NCBI GenBank assembly: GCA_037976565.1
Contig: CP137672.1
Coordinates: 38,527,160 to 38,591,159, forward strand
Source: Mesocentrotus franciscanus
Lineage: Eukaryota > Echinodermata > Echinoidea > Camarodonta > Strongylocentrotidae
Length of the DNA: 64,000 nt
Direction of reading: 5' to 3'
The notes below the pieces were generated by a model, which saw only the letters and a program-made list of their open reading frames with translations, made no database searches and was not told the DNA's origin. This document shows positions 13,546-25,422 of this stretch, one piece after another; the stretch's first letter is position 1; each line of letters opens with the position of its first letter. The position numbers and the translations under genes were made by a program.

Positions 13546-15940
13546 TTGACGAATTACATTTCTAGTTATTTATTTATTTTTATTTCATCCGTGACACTTT
13601 TTGTGTAACGCTTACTCGAAATCGACATGGTCAATTTCCTTCGAATTTCTGTCAGTCATCAGGCCCTATAATATCAAGTTCTAGTAACTTTCAAGGTCAT
13701 GGGTCAATGACGTCATCCAGGCGCCATTTTGTAAACATCAGGTCATTATCTTATCTCGATAACGAGTCATCAAAAATCAACCATATTTGGTATACATCAA
13801 TTTAGGTCAAAGGTCAACAAAAATGTCGACAAATCCGCGCATTTCGACGCGCGTACGCGCGCATCAAAATTTCAAAATGCTCCAATTCGTCCCAAATTGT
13901 TTGCACACGTTTCAGGCCATTTTAAGCATTTCAAAATTTGCGCGCGCGTACTGATAGCGCTGGGCGCGTATTGGCATTTTGCAACATCAAATCACCGAAT
14001 TTTTTCTAGCATCATATTTGGCACATTTTTCCAAGCATTTTGATACCTTGTTCACTTTTTTCTGACCAGTAATAAAGCAATGAGCGTCCGTCAAAGTATA
14101 ACAGCACCCGCGGACCGCGCTATCACTATCCACAATACATAGGCAAAACATGCCTATACAAAACTCATTGTAATCTTCAGAATGGATGGATACTCTAATT
14201 TTTTTCATTTGGATAGATTATGAGTCGGAGATATGATTTCATGTCTCATTTGACCAATCAACTCATGACGTCATCATATCGGCCTCCGAACTCAAAATTT
14301 CAATTTGTATATTATGACGTCAAAGATATTTTGGAAAATTGATTGTATCTCTGTAAATATTGATCGATTTTCTTCCAAATTTTGATATGTTCTAGCTGAG
14401 ACAATTTTCTACAAATGCAACACGATTTTTCATTTTGACAAAGGCATCATGACGTATTTTTGGGATTAAAGGAGGCATGTCAATTTTTCACATTTTGCGT
14501 GTATTCCTATGGGACATGACTTTTTCCTAAACTGGATTCTACATTCCTGTCTTTCGCGAGCAATATCTCCGTCGTTTTAGCTTTGTTTTCGCCGAGCTTC
14601 GAGTATGTTGTAGCTGAGACAATAAGCTATCGTAAGTGTGCCCTTTATTTTTCGATCAGATGCCGGGATCAAGCTCATATTTCACTTGCAAAGTGGGATT
14701 TGAGAATTCCATTTTCCGTTCACGTGTAATGTCTATGTGGATTATTTTGGTATAGTGGTCATAGCATTTGCCTCCCATTCCGGCGACCCAAGTTCGATTC
14801 CTGGTGGGTCATTTTTTTTTTTTTGGCCGTCATTTTAAATTTGATTTATGATCTTTCGACTATTATAACATATTATTATATACAATCACAAACATTGTAA
14901 TAAAATGCCTAATTTTGCGTGTTATATCTATGGGGGAAGAATGTCAATCGTTTAGTACAACCCTATGGGAAATCTGATTCTTGTCGTATTAAACCTATAG
15001 GGTTAATCTCCCAAGTCTGTTGGAATATATCAAATCATCCCATTTTCATGATGTTTAGTCTCTTCCCAGACGTTTATACTTTCCAGTAATTCAGCCTAGG
15101 TATATGCAATCTTGTCTCCCCAAGGGACATAGAATTGTTTACATGTCTTTAACTTCTCTCTTTCTATAATATAGTAAATACAATTCTATTTATGCTGGAA
15201 ATATTAAAAAGCATCGTTCATTGCATCTCTTTCTCTTGCTCTCTCTGTTGCTCTGTTTCCTTCCTCTCTTTGATCTGCCCTATATCCTTCTTGTTTCTCA
15301 TTGCATCTCTCTTTACTCTTTCACTCTCTCCCTATTCTGTCTCCCTCTCTGCTCTGCCTAGCTCCTCTGTCTCTGCCTCTCATTGTATACTCTCTCACCC
15401 TCTCCTTCCCGGCCTCTGGTTCTCGTTCCCTCCTCCGATATCTATTGTATTTTTCTTTAATTTCCTCTAGCTCTTCATTTTGCCCTTTGTATTCTTATTT
15501 CACCCCTACCATGTCCTCTCTCCTTCAAAGTGTATGCATTCTGATTCCTCTTTCTTCCCTCGGTCCAGCTCATGTATTTTTACATGTCAATAACTCGTCT
15601 CCCTCCTTCTATATCTATATTTTCATTAAATTTCATTATGATCATGATTTTGATCATAATCATTTCTCAATATTTTGTTCATCAGTTAAGTTTTCACTTC
15701 AGTTCAGGTCACAGTTCAATCTATCAGTTCATTCATCAGTTCATCAGTTTAGCCTATCAATTCAGTTCATTTCATCAGTTCAATCTATATCAGTTCATCA
15801 GTACTTCATTCATCAGTTCATTCTTAATACATCATTTTACATTAACATCATTAAATTGATCATTGAATTGAAGATTAGCATGATCATAAGAATTGAAGAC
15901 AGATCACCTAATTCGTCCTGATGACGAATTACTTTTCTAG
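13546..15940 (+). repeat. Array unit 8, full (alpha 5' end, tRNA-like, A 3' end)
   Basis: The first 20 bases are the tail of an A'-type unit (CTAG at 13562-13565). The new unit follows: alpha 5' end near 13575-13610, CG-rich core, tRNA-like 14741-14811, CT-rich tract ~15205-15480, octamer array ~15665-15840, hairpin AATTCGTC/GACGAATT, CTAG at 15937-15940. Confidence 0.8.
14741..14811 (+). tRNA. tRNA-Gly(CCC)-like pseudogene, copy 5
   Basis: Same module with one C-to-T change before the anticodon arm; boxes A and B intact; followed by 13 T. Confidence 0.7.
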
Positions 15941-18363
15941 TTTATTTTTATTTCATCCGTACACTTTTTTGTGTAAACGTTTACTTGAAATCGACATGTT
16001 CAATTTCCTTCAATTTCTGTCAGTCATCAGCCCTATAATATCAAGTTCAAGTAACTTTTTCAAGGTCATGGAGTCATCATGACGTCATCCAGGCGCCATT
16101 TTGTAAACATCAGGTCATTATCTTATCTCGATAACGAGTCATCAAAAATCAACCATATTTGGTATCATTTTAGGTCAAAGGTCAACAAAAATGTCGACAA
16201 AATCCGCGCGCGCACTCGACGCGCGTACGCGCGCGCATCAAAATTTCAAAATGCTCCAATTCGTCCCAAATTTTGTTTGCACACGTTTCAGGCCATTTTA
16301 AGCATTTTCAAAATTTGCGCGCGCATTGCGCGCGTTTTCGCGTTTGGCATTTTGCAAACATCGAATCACCAAATTTTTTCTGTCATCATATTTGGCACAT
16401 TTTTCCAAGCATTTTGATACCTTGTTTAACTTTTTCTGACCAGTAATAACGCAATGAGCGTCCGTCAAAGATAACAGCACCCGCGGACCGCGCTATTCTA
16501 TCCACAATACATAGGCAAAACATGCCTATACAAAACTCATTGTAACTCTTCAGAATGGATGGATACCCCCAATTTTTTTCATATTTGGATAGATTATGAG
16601 TCGGAGATATGATTTCATGTCTCATTTGACCTCAATCAACTCATGACGTCATCATATCGGCCTCCGAACTCAAAATTTCAATTTGCATATTATGACGTCA
16701 GCATATTTTGGAAAATTGATTGTATCTCTGTAAATATTGATCGATTTTCTTCCAAATTTTGATATGTTCTAGCTGAGACAATTCTCTACAAATGCAGTCA
16801 CCACGATTTTTCATTTTGACAAAGGCATCATGACGTATTTTTGGGATTAAAGGAGGCATGTCAATTTTTCACATTTTGCGTGTATTCTCTATGGGACATG
16901 ACTTTTTTCTAAACTGGATTCTACATTCCGTCTTTCGCGAGCAATATCTCCGTCGTTTTAGTTTTTTTTTGCTGAGCTTTGAGTATGTTGTAGCTGAGAC
17001 AATAAGCTATCACAAGTGTGCCCTTTATTTTTCGATCAGATGCCGGGATCAAGCTCATATTTCACTTGCAAAGTGGGATTTGAGAATTCCATTTTCCGTT
17101 CACGTGTAATGTCTATGTGGATTATTTTGGTATAGTGGTCATAGCACTTGCCTCCCATTCCGGCGACCCAAGTTCGATTCCTGGTGGGTCATTTTTTTTT
17201 TTTGCCGTCGTTTTAAATTTGATTTTATGATCTTCTTCGACTATTATAACATATTATCATATACAATCACAAACATTGTAATAAAATGCCTAATTTTGCG
17301 TGTTATATCTATGGGGAAGAATGTCAATCGTTTGAGTACAACCCTATGGGAAATCTGATTCCTTGTCGTGTATTAAACCTATAGGGTTAATCTCCAAGTC
17401 TGTTGGAATATATCAAATCATCCCATTTTCATGATGTTTAGTCTCCTTCCCAGACGTTTATACTTTCCAGTAATTCAGCCTAGGTATATGCAATTTACGT
17501 CTCTCCCGTGGACATAGAATTGTTTACATGTCTATAACTCTCTCTTTCTCTATAATATAGTAAATATTCAATTCTATTTATGCTGGAAATATTAAAAGCA
17601 TCGTTCTCCATTGCATCTCTTTCTCTCTGTCTCTCTCTCTCTCTCTTGCTCTGTTTCCTTCCCCTCTCTTGATCTGCCCTCTATCCTTCTCTTGCTCTCT
17701 CATTGCATCTCTCTCTACTCTTTCACTCTCTCCCTATCTCAGTCTCCCTCTCTTGCTCTGCCTAGCTCCTCTGTCTCTGCCTCTCATTGTATACTCTCTC
17801 ACCCTCTCCCTTTCCCGGCCTCTGGTTCTCGTTCTCCTCCGATATCTATTGTAATTTTCTTTAATTTCCACTAGCTCTTCATTTTGCCCTTTGTATTCTT
17901 ATTTCACCCCTACCATGTTTCCTTATACTATCCTCTCTACTTCAAAGTGTATGCATTCTGATTCCTCTTTCTTTCCTCGGTCCAGCTCATGTATTTTTAC
18001 ATGTCAATAACTCGTCTCTCTCTCCTTCTCTATATCTATATTTTCATTAAATTTCATTATGATCATGATTTTGATCATAATCATTTCTCAATATTTTGTT
18101 CATCAGTTAAGTTATCACTTCAGTTCAGGTCACAGTTCAATCTATCAGTTCATTCATCAGTTCATCAGTTTAGCTCATCAATTCAGTTCATTTCACATCA
18201 GTTCAATATATCAGTTCATCAGTACTTCATTCATCAGTTCATATCTTAATACATCATTTTACATTAACATCATTAAATTGGATCATTGAATTGAAGATTA
18301 GCATGATCATAAGAATTGAAGACAGATCACCTAATTCGTCCTGATGACGAATTACTTTTCTAG
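15941..18363 (+). repeat. Array unit 9, full (alpha 5' end, tRNA-like, A 3' end)
   Basis: Alpha 5' end near 15950-15990, tRNA-like 17121-17191, CT-rich ~17600-17880, octamer array ~18095-18265, CTAG at 18360-18363. Confidence 0.8.
17121..17191 (+). tRNA. tRNA-Gly(CCC)-like pseudogene, copy 6
   Basis: Boxes A and B intact; followed by 12 T. Confidence 0.7.
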
Positions 18364-18597
18364 TTTTTATTTCATCCGTACACTTTTTTGTGTAAACGTT
18401 TACTCGAAATCGACATGGTCAATTTCCTTCGAATTTCTGTCAGTCATCAGGCCCTATAATATCAAGTTCTAGTAACTTTCTCAAGGTCATGGGGTCATCG
18501 TGACGTCATCCAGGCGCCATTTTGTAAACATCAGGTCATTATCTTATCTCGATAACGAGTCATCAAAAATCAACCATATTTGGTATACATCAATTTT

Positions 18598-18610
18598 AGG
18601 TCAAAGGTCA
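18598..18610 (+). promoter_or_regulatory. DR1 nuclear-receptor-type motif
   Basis: AGGTCAAAGGTCA is a perfect direct repeat of AGGTCA with one-base spacing, the consensus for RXR/HNF4/PPAR-type receptors. The same motif recurs at this place in alpha-type units. Binding is inference; the motif is what is seen. Confidence 0.4.
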
Positions 18611-19073
18611 ACAAAAATGTCGACAAAATCCGCGTGCGCACCTCGACGCGCGTACGCGCATCAAAATTTCAAAATGCTCAATTCGTCCCAAATTTTGTTT
18701 GCACACGTTTCAGGCCATTTTAAGCATTTTCAAAATTTGCGCGCGCGCACTATGCGCGCGTTTTGCGCGTTTTGGCATTTTGCAACATCAAATCACCGAA
18801 ATTTTTCTAGCATCATATTTGGCACATTTTTCCAAGCATTTTGATACCTTGTTCTCTTTTTTCTGACCAGTAATAACGCAATGAGCGTCCGTCAAAGTAT
18901 AACAGCACCCGCGGACCGCGCTATCTCTATCCACAATACATAGGCAAAAACATGCCTATACAAAACTCATTGTAACTCTTCAGAATGGATGGATACCCCA
19001 ATTTTTTTCATATTTGGATAGATTATGAGTCGGAGATATGATTTCATGTCTCATTTGACCCTCAATCAACTCA

Positions 19074-19130
19074 TGACGTCATCATATCGGCCTCCGAACT
19101 CAAAATTTCAATTTGCATATTATGACGTCA
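19074..19130. promoter_or_regulatory. Paired TGACGTCA (CRE) palindromes with an ATTTGCAT octamer
   Basis: TGACGTCA occurs at 19074-19081 and 19123-19130, with ATTTGCAT (POU octamer) at 19111-19118, four bases before the second palindrome. A third TGACGTCA lies at 18501-18508. The arrangement is conserved in nearly every unit. CREB/ATF and POU binding is inference from motif identity. Confidence 0.4.
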
Positions 19131-19553
19131 GCATATTTTTGGAAAATTGATTGTATCTCTGTAAATATTGATCGATTTTCTTCCAAATTTTGATATGTTC
19201 TAGCTGAGACAATTCTCTACAAATGCAGTCACCACGATTTTTCATTTTGACAAAGGCATCATGACGTATTTTTGGGATTAAAGGAGGCATGTCAATTTTT
19301 CACATTTTGCGTGTATTCTCTATGGGACATGACTTTTTCTCAAAACTGGATTCTACATTCCCGTCTTTCGCGAGCAATATCTCCGTCGTTTTAGTTTGTT
19401 TTTGCTGAGCTTTGAGTATGTTGTAGCTGAGACAATAAGCTATCACAAGTGTGCCCTTTATTTTTCGATCAGATGCCGGGATCAAGCTCATATTTCACTT
19501 GCAAAGTGGGATTTGAGAATTCCATTTTCCGTTCACGTGTAATGTCTATGTGG

Positions 19554-19624
19554 ATTATTTTGGTATAGTGGTCATAGCACTTGCCTCCCATTCCGGCGAC
19601 CCAAGTTCGATTCCTGGTGGGTCA
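19554..19624 (+). tRNA. tRNA-Gly(CCC)-like pseudogene, copy 7
   Basis: Boxes A and B intact; followed by 18 T. A CACGTG E-box lies 15-20 bases upstream of the module. Confidence 0.7.
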
Positions 19625-20791
19625 TTTTTTTTTTTTTTTTTTGCCGTCGTTTTAAATTTGATTTTATGATCTTCTTCGACTATTATAACATATTATCATA
19701 TACAATCACAAACATTGTAATAAAATGCCTAATTTTGCGTGTTATATCTATGGGGAAGAATGTCAATCGTTTGAGTACAACCCTATGGGAAATCTGATTC
19801 CTTGTCGTGTATTAAACCTATAGGGTTAATCTCCCAAGTCTGTTGGAATATATCAAATCATCCCATTTTCATGATGTTTAGTCTCCTTCCCAGACGTTTA
19901 TACTTTCCAGTAATTCAGCCTAGGTATATGCAATCTTTACGTCTCTCCCGCGGACATAGAATTGTTTACATGTCTATAACTTCTCTCTTTCTCTATAATA
20001 TAGTAAATATTCAATTCTATTTATGCTGGAAATATTAAAAGCATCGTTCTCCATTGCATCTCTTTCTCTTGCTCTGTCTCTCCTCTCTCTCTTGCTCTGT
20101 TTCCCTTCCCCTCTCTTGATCTGCCCTCTATCCTTCTCTTGCTCTCTCATTGCATCTCTCTCTCTACTCTTTCACTCTCTCCCTATCTCAGTCTCCCTCT
20201 CTTGCTCTGCCTAGCTCCTCTGTCTCACCCTCTCCTTTCCCGGCCTCTGGTTCTCGTCTCTCCTCCGATATCTATTGTAATTTTCTTTAATTTCCACTAG
20301 CTCTTCATTTTGCCCTTTGTATTCTTATTTCACCCCTACCATGTTTCCTTATACTATCCTCTCTACTTCAAAGTGTATGCATTCTGATTCCTCTTTCTTT
20401 CCTCGGTCCAGCTCATGTATTTTTACATGTCAATAACTCGTCTCCCTCTCTCCTTCTCTATATCTATATTTTCATTAAATTTCATTATGATCATGATTTT
20501 GATCATAATCATTTCTCAATATTTTGTTCATCAGTTAAGTTATCACTTCAGTTCAGGTCACAGTTCAATCTATCAGTTCATTCATCAGTTCATCAGTTTA
20601 GCTCATCAATTCAGTTCATTTCACATCAGTTCAATATATCAGTTCATCAGTACTTCATTCATCAGTTCATATCTTAATACATCATTTTACATTAACATCA
20701 TTAAATTGGATCATTGAATTGAAGATTAGCATGATCATAAGAATTGAAGACAGATCACCTAATTCGTCCTGATGACGAATTACTTTTCTAG

Positions 20792-22963
20792 TTTTTATTT
20801 ATTTCCGCCCCTTTTTTGTGTAGAGGATAACTCAAGATCGGTTCAGTCAATTTCTTTCAATTTTGATACAGTCATAGGTCATAGTCATGAGACGTGACAG
20901 TAACATTTTCAAGGTCATCAAGTCTTCATGACGTCATCCAGGCGCCATTTTGTGTTTTTTGGTACTTTCAACTCATGATCATATCTTCATAACGGAAAGT
21001 CATTTTCATTCATATTTATCATGATCAAGGTCAATATCCGTCCGGTCAATTTCAGGTCAAAAAACGCGCGCATGCGTACGTCCGCGCGTCAGCGCGCGCA
21101 AAATTTCAAAATGCTCCAAATCGTCTCAAATTCATTTGGATACGTTTCAGGCCATTTTAAGCATTTCGCAAAAAAACGCGCACACACGAATGCGCGCGTT
21201 TTCGTTCGTGACGGACGAACGCAACAGAATTCGCCATATTTTTTTGGCATGATATTCCCATTTTTTCTGAACAATTTGATACCATGTTTATCCTTTTATG
21301 ACCATTAATAACGGAATGAGCGTCCGTTCAAGAAACATGTCCGTGCGCGCGATCTCTTGTAATACATAGCATATATGGGCAAAAACATGCCTATACAAAA
21401 TTCATTGTAACTCTTCAGAATGGATGGGAACTCCCAATTTTTTTCATATTTGGATAGATTATGAGTCGGAGATATGATTTCATGTCTCATTTGACCCTCA
21501 ATTAACTCATGACGTCATCATAATGGCCTCCGAACTCAAAATTTCAATTTGCATATTATGACGTCAGCATATTTTTGGAAAATTGATTGTATCTCTGTAA
21601 ATATTGATCGATTTTCTTCCAAATTTTGATATGTTCTAGCTGAGACAATTCTCTACAAATGCAGTCACCACGATTTTTCATTTTGACAAAGGCATCATGG
21701 CGTATTTTTGCGATTAAAGGAGGCATGTCAATTTTTCACATTTTGCGTGTATTCTCTATGGGACATGACTTTTTCTCAAAACTGGATTCTACATTCCGTC
21801 TTTCGCGAGCAATATCTCCGTCGTTTTAGTTTTGTTTTTGCTGAGCTTTGAGTATGTTGTAGCTGAGACAATAAGCTATCACAAGTGTGCCCTTTATTTT
21901 TCGATCAGATGCCGGGATCATGCTCATATTTCACTTGCAAAGTGAGATTTGAGAATTCCATTTTCCGTTCACGTGTAATGTCTATGTGGATTATTTTGGT
22001 ATAGTGGTCATAGCACTTGCCTCCCATTCCGGCGACCCAAGTTCGATTCCTGGTGGGTCATTTTTTTTTTTTTTGCCGTCGTTTTAAATTTGATTTTATG
22101 ATCTTCTTCGACTATTATAACATATTATCATATACAATCACAAACAATGTAATAAAATGCCTAATTTTGCGTGTTATATCTATGGGAGAAGAATGTCAAT
22201 CGTTTGAGTACAACCCTATGGGAAATCTGGTATTAAACCTAATATAGGGTTTATCTCCCAACTCTGCTACAATATCAAATCACCTTGCTAGTCTCCTTCC
22301 CAGACGTTTTTACTTTTTCCAGTTATTCAGCCCAAGGTATATGCATGTTTACGTCTCTCCCGTGGACATAGAATTGTTTACTTGTCTATACTTCTCTCTT
22401 TCTCTATATTAAATTCTATTTATGCTGGATATATTGAATGCATCGTTCTCCATTGCATCTCTCTCTTTCTCCTCTCTCTTGCTCTGTTTCCCTTCTCCTC
22501 TCTTATTTTGCCCCTCTCCTTCTCTTGCTCTGTCTCTGCATATATATATCTCTCTCTACTCTTTTACCCTCTCCCTCTCTCTCTGCCTCCCTCTACCTCG
22601 ACCTCTTGCCTTGCCTCCCTCTTATTCTCTTCTCTGTCTGCCTCTGCCTCTGCCCTTTCTTTTCTTCTCTCTCACCCTCTACCTCTCCCGCCTCTGGTTC
22701 TCGTTCTCCTTCTATTATGTCTTGTAATGTTCCTTAATTTTCTATAGCTCTGCCCTTTGCCCTTTGGCCTTGGAACTCAAAATACGAATTTGCATATTAT
22801 GACGTCAGCATATTTATGGAAAATTGATTGTATCTCTGTAAATATGGATCGATTTTCTTCCAAATTTTGATATGTTGTAGCTAAGACAATTTTCTACAAG
22901 ATCAGTTATTCAGATTACATAACAGACCACCTAATTCGTCCTCATGACGAATTACATTTCTAG
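20792..22963 (+). repeat. Array unit 11, chimeric (beta 5' end, tRNA-like, A' 3' end)
   Basis: Starts with the beta 5' end (CCCCTTTTTTGTG, ~20815) and carries the tRNA-like module (21990-22060). The CT-rich tract (22390-22760) is diverged from other units. Near 22765 the sequence jumps back to core sequence (ATTTGCAT, TGACGTCA, TTGTAGCTAAGACAAT) and ends with the A' hairpin and CTAG at 22960-22963. The octamer array is absent. Confidence 0.75.
21990..22060 (+). tRNA. tRNA-Gly(CCC)-like pseudogene, copy 8
   Basis: Boxes A and B intact; followed by 14 T. Confidence 0.7.
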
Positions 22964-25422
22964 TTTATTTTTATTTCATCCGTACACTTTTTTGTGTAAA
23001 CGTTTACTCGAAATCGACATGGTCAATTTCCTTCAAATTTCTGTCAGTCATCAGGCCCTATAATATCAAGTTCTAGTAACTTTCTCAAGGTCATGGGGTC
23101 ATCGTGACGTCATCCAGGCGCCATTTTGTAAACATCAGGTCATTATCTTATCTCGATAACGAGTCATCAAAAATCAACCATATTTGGTATACATCAATTT
23201 TAGGTCAAAGGTCAACAAAAATGTCGACAAAATCCGCGTGCGCACCTCGACGCGCGCGTACGCGCGCATCAAAATTTCAAAATGCTCCAATTCGTCCCAA
23301 ATTTTGTTTGCACACGTTTCAGGCCATTTTAAGCATTTTCAAAATTTGCGCGCGCGCACTTATGCGCGCGTTTTCGCGCGTACTGGCATTTTGCAACATC
23401 AAATCACCAAATTTTCTCTGTCATCATATTTGGCATATTTTTTCCAAGCATTTTGATACCTTGTTCACTTTTTTCTGACCAGTAATAACGCAATGAGCGT
23501 CCGTCAAAGTATAACAGCACCCGCGGACCGCGCTATCTCTATCCACAATACATAGGCAAAAACATGCCTATACAAAACTCATTGTAACTCTTCAGAATGG
23601 ATGGATACCCCAATTTTTTTCATATTTGGATAGATTATGAGTCGGAGATATGATTTCATGTCTCATTTGACCCTCAATCAACTCATGACGTCATCATATG
23701 GCCTCCGAACTCAAAATTTCAATTTGCATATTATGACGTCAGCATATTTTTGGAAAATTGATTGTATCTCTGTAAATATTGATCGATTTTCTTCCAAATT
23801 TTGATATGTTCTAGCTGAGACAATTCTCTACAAATGCAGTCACCACGATTTTTCATTTTGACAAAGGCATCATGGCGTATTTTTGGGATTAAAGGAGGCA
23901 TGTCAATTTTTCACATTTTGCGTGTATTCTCTATGGGACATGACTTTTTCCTAAACTGGATTCTACATTCCCGTCTTTCGCGAGCAATATCTCCGTCGTT
24001 TTAGTTTTGTTTTTGCTGAGCTTTGAGTATGTTGTAGCTGAGACAATAAGCTATCACAAGTGTGCCCTTTATTTTTCGATCAGATGCCGGGATCATGCTC
24101 ATATTTCACTTGCAAAGTGGGATTTGAGAATTCCATTTTCCGTTCACGTGTAATGTCTATGTGGATTATTTTGGTATAGTGGTCATAGCACTTGCCTCCC
24201 ATTCCGGCGACCCAAGTTCGATTCCTGGTGGGTCATTTTTTTTTTTTTTTTTGCCGTCGTTTTAAATTTGATTTTATGATCTTCTTCGACTATTATAACA
24301 TATTATCATATACAATCACAAACAATGTAATAAAATGCCTAATTTTGCGTGTTATATCTATGGGGAAGAATGTCAATCGTTTGAGTACAACCCTATGGGA
24401 AATCTGATTCCTTGTCGTGTATTAAACCTATAGGGTTAATCTCCCAAGTCTGTTGGAATATATCAAATCATCCCATTTTCATGATGTTTAGTCTCCTTCC
24501 CAGACGTTTATACTTTCCAGTAATTCAGCCTAGGTATATGCAATCTTTACGTCTCTCCCGCGGACATAGAATTGTTTACATGTCTATAACTTCTCTCTTT
24601 CTCTATAATATAGTAAATATTCAATTCTATTTATGCTGGAAATATTAAAAGCATCGTTCTCCATTGCATCTCTTTCTCTTGCTCTCTCTCTCTCTCTCTT
24701 GCTCTGTTTCCTTCCCCTCTCTTGATCTGCCCTCTATCCTTCTCTTGCTCTCTCATTGCATCTCTCTCTCTACTCTTTCACTCTCTCCCTATCTCAGTCT
24801 CCCTCTCTTGCTCTGCCTAGCTCCCTCTGTCTCTGCCTCTCATTGTATACTCTCTCACCCTCTCCCTTTCCCGGCCTCTGGTTCTCGTTCTCCCTCCGAT
24901 ATCTATTGTAATTTTCTTTAATTTCCACTAGCTCTTCATTTTGCCCTTTGTATTCTTATTTCACCCCTACCATGTTTCCTTATACTATCCTCTCTACTTC
25001 AAAGTGTATGCATTCTGATTCCTCTTTCTTTCCTCGGTCCAGCTCATGTATTTTTACATGTCAATAACTCGTCTCCCTCTCTCCTTCTCTATATCTATAT
25101 TTTCATTAAATTTCATTATGATCATGATTTTGATCATAATCATTTCTCAATATTTTGTTCATCAGTTAAGTTATCACTTCAGTTCAGGTCACAGTTCAAT
25201 CTATCAGTTCATTCATCAGTTCATCAGTTTAGCTCATCAATTCAGTTCATTTCACATCAGTTCAATATATCAGTTCATCAGTACTTCATTCATCAGTTCA
25301 TATCTTAATACATCATTTTACATTAACATCATTAAATTGGATCATTGAATTGAAGATTAGCATGATCATAAGAATTGAAGACAGATCACCTAATTCGTCC
25401 TGATGACGAATTACTTTTCTAG
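22964..25422 (+). repeat. Array unit 12, full (alpha 5' end, tRNA-like, A 3' end)
   Basis: Alpha 5' end near 22975-23010, DR1 near 23204-23216, tRNA-like 24165-24235, CT-rich ~24660-24920, octamer array ~25155-25320, CTAG at 25419-25422. Confidence 0.8.
24165..24235 (+). tRNA. tRNA-Gly(CCC)-like pseudogene, copy 9
   Basis: Boxes A and B intact; followed by 17 T. Confidence 0.7.

Larger units (their letters stand above)
18364..20791 (+). repeat. Array unit 10, full; best reference copy (alpha 5' end, A 3' end)
   Basis: Cleanest unit. Alpha 5' end near 18375-18410; perfect AGGTCA direct repeat (DR1) 18598-18610; CG-rich stretches near 18630-18660 and 18735-18770; TGACGTCA at 18501, 19074 and 19123; CACGTG at 19534; tRNA-like 19554-19624; CT-rich ~20050-20310; octamer array ~20520-20690; CTAG at 20788-20791. 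Confidence 0.85.

Noticed and set aside
13028..13549. 173-residue open frame spanning the gap
   Set aside because: It consists almost entirely of N translated as unknown residues.
20415..20717. ~100-residue frames (MYFYMSITRL...) repeated in many units
   Set aside because: They are translations of the octamer array and polypyrimidine tract. They occur only with the DNA repeat, differ by frameshifts between units, and have low-complexity Ser/His/Gln composition.
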